Position numbers and translations under genes: made by a program. The notes below the pieces were generated by a model. That model was not told the DNA's origin. It searched no databases and was given only the letters and a program-made list of their open reading frames with translations. Shown here piece by piece: positions 58,801 through 64,000 of a stretch of 64,000 nucleotides of DNA (positions are counted from its first letter, which is position 1; every line of letters begins with the position of its first letter). The DNA comes from Dactylis glomerata (Eukaryota; Streptophyta; Magnoliopsida; Poales; Poaceae), in NCBI GenBank assembly GCA_007115705.1, contig QXEO01000531.1:16148368-16212367 (forward strand), written 5' to 3'.

Positions 58801-60434
58801 GGGAACAGCTGCACGTCCTGGAGCTCGGCGTGCTCCGGCGGGCTCGAACTGGGAAGCAAACTGCTGGGAGACGATGTCTAGGAGGGAGAGGGAGGTGGTG
58901 TGCATCTTTTCAGGCCAACAGGGGGCCCTTTTATAGGCGGAGAGGGAGCACGGGGCGAGTGGATCTGCGGCCAGGACACCGCGCGTGTCGGCTGTGGGAG
59001 GGGCAAGGCGTGGTTCTGGCATGGGCGGCGGGTTACGGTGCGCTGTGGTGATGTCGGGGACGTGGTGGCGCGGCAAGGCGACGACGGAATCGATGGGGAG
59101 CAGTGGTGCATGTGGACGTGGTCGGGGTGACTTCTCCTTCTTTCTTCCTTGTCTCACGGCCTGGGTCGGGGCTGGGGAGGCTGGGCTCGACAGAGGGAGT
59201 GTCCACGGCATGGCTACAGGGCCTGGGCGAACGTGAACAGCGATGCTCACAGTAGAACCGATTTTCTAGATTTTTGCCCACCACGTGTTCGATCAAATGC
59301 CCGCAAGAAATTTAAATTCAAATTTTTGAAAACGGCCACCGTGGGTTGTCAAGATATTGGACAAGGGTTCCAGGGATATTTTTGTTTCGAAGAAATAACA
59401 AGTTTTGCAAAAATTTATATTTCAAACTTGGGTATTGTCACTGTTTCAGATTCAAAGTTTGGCTGATGTTTGAGTTAGGTTCTGATTTGAATTTTGGTTT
59501 GAAACTTCTTGGTCAAGTTAGTATGCAGCCTGGTCAAGCTCAACTAACTGACCACACCCTTACTTGAGTTACAGATTTCTTAATATAAGTGTCCAAAGTA
59601 GGGTAGTGGTTAACTTTTTCTAGATCATCTTTTCTTCTCTTTTTCTTTATTTCTCTTGCTTCTGGTTCCTTTGATCTTTGTGGTTCTTCTCTAATGCTTC
59701 TATTGGTCAGGTTTGAATTAACTAAACATTGCTCCACAATTTAAAACCCACATGAAATCATAAAAGACTTATATTGAAATTCTATGCATACAAGCAAAAG
59801 TTTTAATCTTGGTCCAAAGGTGTTGGTTTTCTTGGAGATGAGATGGAGTTGGGAATGACCTCTTATTTGAATTCAAACTTTGGTAGAAATTTGAATAGAG
59901 TTCCAAGTGGATTTTTGTTTCAAACTCTATTGTATTGGATTCTTTGTAACTTGTTCTTAGTTGTGGTGGAGAGATGCATGATGGTATAGTTCAAATATTC
60001 TGAGTACAAAGGGGTAAAGTAGTGTAATCAATAATTTTATTAAGATCACTACTTCCTCACTTCCTACTTAGGTTTTTGTGTTGCAGTTTAGTTTCTTGAT
60101 TCTTTTCTATTTGTTTGGGATTGCTTGACTTAATTTCGGTTTGGTAATTGACCCAAATGGGTTTAGCATGTCACCATGCACAAAAATTTAATAGTTAGAA
60201 AACTATTTCAATTTAACAAAGATCTTTATTTAAAAATTGGGGATCAAAGGATTTGTTTTAAAACCCTTCTCATACTCTTTTTATTTGAAGCATGGGAGCA
60301 AATGCTCAAATTCACAAGTTTTAAAAGACAAGAAATTAATCTTGTATTTAAAATAAGGGTTTTTGTTGTCTCCAAAATTTGGTATTTTGAATAAATCCAT
60401 TTATTTCTATTTTCCAAAAATTTGGGGTGTTACA
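55885..60434 (-). repeat. 5' LTR of the giant-LTR element
   Basis: 4550 bp, nearly identical to the other copy. The TATA box CTATAAAAGGG lies near 58927-58936, so U3 is about 1.5 kb and R-U5 about 3 kb. Confidence 0.95.
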
Positions 60435-60439
60435 TCAAT

Positions 60440-61093
60440 CATGTAGGGCAGCTCATGAGATCTAAACATGAAGCACATGGTGGAGAAGACAACCATCTAG
60501 CTACTGCTATGGACCCATAGTCCAAGGTAGACTACTCACTCATCGCTCCGGAGGCAAGCATGGTGATGAAGAAGACCTCCGGTGGCGATTCCCCTCTCCG
60601 GCAGGGTGCCGGGAAGAGCTTCTAGACCCTCCCGATCTTCGGGTCGATGGCGGCGACGGATCGCGATGTGTTCTAGAAATCTGATCGGGTCCTTAGGTTT
60701 TTTCCGTCAGGGGGTCTTTATAGGCGAAGGGGCGATGTCAGAGGAGGAGCCAGGCGCCCTCACGCGGGGCCCGCGCGGCCAGGGGCCTGGCCGCGCCACC
60801 CCTGCGTGTGGGGCCCTGGTGGCCCCCCTCCTACTCTCCTTCGGATCTCTGGAAGCTTCCGGGTAAAATAAGACTTCAGGAATTTGTTTCGTCCAATTCT
60901 GAGAATATTTCCTGTGTATCACTTCTGAAACACAAAAACAGCAGAAAACAGGAAACTGGCACTGTGGCAACTCGTTAATAGGTTAGTTCCGGAAAATGCA
61001 TAAAAGTGCCATGAAGTGTAACGAAACAATAGGCAAATGGTGTAAAAACAAGCATGGAGCATCAAAAATTATAGATACGTTGGAGACGTATCA
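60440..61093 (-). repeat. 5' LTR of family B, right piece
   Basis: Continues the LTR after the nested element and its TCAAT duplication, to the terminus GACGTATCA at 61093. It carries a 27-bp insertion relative to the left LTR near 60535-60560. The TATA phrase CTTTATAG lies near 60717. Confidence 0.9.
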
Positions 61094-64000
61094 ATGCACT
61101 ATGCATCCTCCTCGATGAGCCACAGATCCACATACCCGACTATGACAAGCCTATGAAATACCATGTCCCCTCCATGTCTCCCCAACTATTGCTCTATGCT
61201 TTTCTCGCATGCAACATCATCGGGTTTGTTTACTATTGATAAGCCCATTTCATGAATACAAAGAGAAACAAATCAAAGTAACAGTCTATAGTACCTTATC
61301 AGACATTAAAATATACCAAGCACCGTAGATGCATAGTTAATTCTTAAAATGGAATCTTTGGTTCTATGCATTTCAGATTGGTTGAGATATGTAGTTTAGG
61401 GTAGTAGGCGGACTAAATTATTTGAGGAAGAATTTGAGTTCCTTTCTTGTTCTGTTGCTCAAGGTTGAAGATAAGTAAGTTGTTTATGTATATTCATATT
61501 GAAAACATGAGGCCATGCTATCCTAGGCTAAAGCCTAAAACTAATCAATGCCATACAAATTAATTTAGTTTTATTTCACCTTAATTTGATTGCAGAGTAC
61601 AAATGTATTGGAAATGAAGGCTATAAGTTATACTAGTGTTTTCTTCTAACCTCAATGCAGATTTGTATTGAATTCTATAATTCTTGGTGAAGAGATTGCA
61701 CAGATAAACTTAAACACATTGTTAGTTAACACCATAGTCTTTATAGGTCTGCTATTTTCACTTCCTTAGATTGATTAATAGATCATGTACACATACAGCA
61801 ATGAAAATCAACAGATCTGTTTGGAGACCGTCTACATTGGGTATTAGAACTTATGAGTTCACTTGACATTCTTTTTGTAGAATCGGATTTTTATTTACTA
61901 GATCTGACTCGAGTGTGTGCATCAAATTTATTTATTTATTATAAAGGCGTCCAATTTATTTGCAAATCAATTTTGTAGTGTGCCTCTTTTTCCCTCTTAT
62001 TGATCAATTCATTATTAACCAATGACCGAACTGAAATCTCGGGTCACCGAACTGCTTGGTTATGTGTGTAATTTGTTCGTCTGCAATCAATTTATATTTT
62101 ATAGGGAACATGCTAACGAAGCTACTTACTGATGTAAAAAAATTCTCCAGTCCAGGTGCATTTTTATATTACATATTTGAGATTCATTTTCTTCAAAAAT
62201 CAATTCAGAATTTCATATGCTTCCCTGTTGTTTTATGTCATGTTGTTAGTCGGTTCTTCATGTGCCAGCTGGGCCAAGAGTTTGGTTCAAAAGTATGTGG
62301 CACCAAGTTGCTCAAAGCTAAACCCCGGGGCTATATTTCTAAATAGTGTACGACTAGGGACACATATGCAAGCCTGACCGAAGACGCTTTGTCACGGAGG
62401 TGCCCCTTTGTGACAACTCGCCAAGGAAGCGGAGGCGGAACAGCTCGCCAAGGATCTGCAATGGGTGACACTTCATTTGTGGCTCAACCCTTTCCTTTTT
62501 TTCTCTTGGACGAGGCGGAACAGCGGTGTGAGGTGCAGGAAGCGGCCATCAATGGCGTTGACCCCATGCAAATCTGCCTCGGTGGCACAGTCCTCAAACC
62601 ATTTCAACAGTAAAAGTAGGATTCGAGGATGCACTATGCATCCTCCTCGATGATCTACAGATCCACATACCCGGCTATGACAAGCCTATGAAATACCATG
62701 TCCCCTCCACGTCTCCCCAACTATTGCTCTATGCTTTTCTCGCATGCAACATCATCGGGTTTGCTTACTATTGACAAGCCCATTGCACGAATACAAAGAG
62801 AAACAAATCAAAGTAACAGTCTACAATACCTTACCAGACATTAAAATATACCAAGCACCGTAGATGCATAGTTAATTCTAAAAATGGAATCTTTTGGTTT
62901 TATGCATTTCAGATTGGTTGAGATATGTAGTTTAGGGTAATAGGCGGACTAAATTATTTGAGGCAGAATTTGAGTTCCTTTCTTGGTCTATTGCTCAAGG
63001 TTGAAGATAAGTAAGTTGTTTATGTATATTCATATTGAAAACATGAGGCCATACTATCCTACGTTGAAGCATAAAAATAATCAATGCCATACAAATTAAT
63101 TTAGTTTTATTTCAGCTTAAATTGATTGCAGAGTACAAATGTATTGGAAATGAAGGCTATAAGTTATGCTAGAGTTTTCTTCTAACCTAAATGCAGAGTT
63201 GTATTAAATTCTATAATTCTTGGTGAAGAGCTTGCACAGAAACTTAACCACATTGTTAGTTAATACCATAGTCTTTATATGTCTGCTATTTTCACTTCCT
63301 TAGATTAATTAATAGATCATGTACACATACATCAATGAAAATCAACATATCTTTTTGGAGACCGTCTACATTAGGTATTAGAACTTATAAGTTCACTTGA
63401 CATTCTTTTTGTAGAATCTGATTTTTATTTACCATGACTCGAGCGCGTGCATCAAATTTATTTATTTGTTATAAAGGTGTCCAATTTATTTGCAAATAAA
63501 TTTTGTAGTGAGCCTCTTTTTCCCTCTTATTGATTAATTCATTCTTAACCAATGACCGAACTGAATTCTCGGGTCACCAGACTGCTTGGTTGTGTGTGTA
63601 ATTTGTTCATCTGCAATCAATCTATATTTTATAGGGAACATGCTAACGAAGCTATTCTTACTGATGTAAAAAAATTCTTCAGTCTAGGTGCATTTTTATA
63701 TTACATGTTTGAGATTCATTCTTCTTCAGAAATCAATTCAGAATTTCGTATGCTTCCCTGATGTTTGAGGTCATATTGTTAGTCGGTTCTTCATGTGCCA
63801 GCTGGGCCAAGACTTTGGCTCAAAAGTATGTGGCACCAAGGTGCTCGAAGCTAAACCTCGGGGCTATATTTCTAAATAGTGTACGGCTAGGGACAGATAT
63901 GCAAGCCTGACTGAAGACGCTTTGTCACGGAGGTGCCCCTTAGCTTGCAAGACAACTCGCCAAGGATCTGCAATGGGTGATACTTCATCTATGGCTCAAC
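61094..64000. repeat. Tandem array, units B and C
   Basis: The array resumes after the family B nest. Unit B is 61098-62632 (1535 bp) and unit C begins at 62633 and runs off the window. Unit B has a short extra phrase repeating GCGGAGGCGGAACAGCTCGCC near 62420, seen as a partial internal duplication of the CTCGCCAAGGA segment. Long tracts of all units align without gaps. Confidence 0.85.

Larger units (their letters stand above)
50256..60434 (-). mobile_element. Giant-LTR retrotransposon (LARD-like)
   Basis: TCAAT flanks both ends (50251-50255 and 60435-60439). Two LTRs of 4552 and 4550 bp, with termini TGTAAC/GTTACA, enclose only 1077 bp. PBS (GCTCTGATACCA on the plus strand, 55870-55881) fits initiator Met-tRNA and the polypurine tract (AAGGGGGGAAGAT on the minus strand) adjoins the other LTR, so sense is minus. 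The internal region has no gag or pol. By eye about 8 substitutions and 3 indels separate the LTRs (about 99.8% identity), suggesting insertion within roughly 0.1 million years. The TGTAACACCCC start and the PBS recall Del/Tekay-type elements; that link is inference. It must have used enzymes from another element. Confidence 0.92.
43824..61093 (-). mobile_element. Non-autonomous gypsy element, family B (with nested insertion)
   Basis: ATGCA flanks both ends (43819-43823 and 61094-61098). The minus-strand element has an LTR at each end (left 43824-45496; right 49213-61093, itself split by a 10.18-kb insertion), a perfect tRNA-Asp-type PBS (49185-49202), one 198-aa frame in the gag position, and a long noncoding 3' region. 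There is no protease, reverse transcriptase or integrase in the 3716-bp internal region. Shared noncoding blocks tie it to family A, which also lacks pol. By eye about 31 substitutions separate the LTRs over about 1660 bp (about 1.9%). Confidence 0.9.

Noticed and set aside
58393..59250. 285-codon minus-strand frame in the giant-LTR element
   Set aside because: The same region of the other LTR (52763-53623) is split by small indels and the frame lies in a GC-rich LTR island with Pro/Arg/Ser-rich translation; it is more likely a composition effect.
1..64000. CRISPR arrays, operons or bacterial signals
   Set aside because: None seen; introns, MITEs and LTR elements show a plant nuclear genome.

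Overview
The window looks like nuclear DNA of a large-genome grass, most likely Triticeae (wheat, barley, rye or Aegilops). The reasons are a few intron-containing plant genes with GC-rich first exons, a Stowaway MITE inside an intron, many nested Ty3/gypsy LTR retrotransposons whose LTRs start with TGATACGT, and LINE remains. Species cannot be fixed from the sequence alone.

Layout. 1-3127: gene-poor flank with one weak exon-like series. 3128-13266: two copies of an Athila-like gypsy family (family A) facing each other in inverted orientation; the minus-strand copy keeps its 5' LTR, a tRNA-Asp-type PBS and a gag-protease frame broken by four stop codons. 13267-14155: a copia-like LTR fragment. 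14600-20500: LINE reverse-transcriptase remains, a GC-rich LINE-like retroposon with poly-A and a possible target duplication, and a 756-bp Mutator-like MITE. 20520-29145: the genic island, with a minus-strand membrane protein and, divergently, an eight-exon plastid-type SAM methyltransferase (359 aa after splicing). 29146-40440: a minus-strand LINE split by a complete 8.83-kb Tat-like gypsy element with 335-bp LTRs and 5-bp TSD GCTAG. That element carries an antisense gene for a protein with two AT-hooks and a B3-like domain. 40495-41229: a two-exon RING-H2 membrane protein gene. 42124-64000: a tandem array of about 1.53-kb units, running off the window. One unit is interrupted by a 17.3-kb nest: a non-autonomous gypsy element (family B, TSD ATGCA), whose 5' LTR is itself split by a 10.18-kb element (TSD TCAAT) with two 4.55-kb LTRs and only 1.08 kb between them.

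The host genes are not an operon and show no shared pathway. The strongest biological stories are in the mobile elements: the antisense DNA-binding protein gene inside the Tat-like element; a duplicated PBS/LTR-end junction carried in both LTRs of family B; extra polypurine-tract copies about 2 kb inside families A and B; and an LTR-like palindromic block ahead of the third reading frame of family A. LTR divergence counted by eye dates the nests in the expected order (family B about 1.9%, Tat-like about 0.9%, giant-LTR element about 0.2%).
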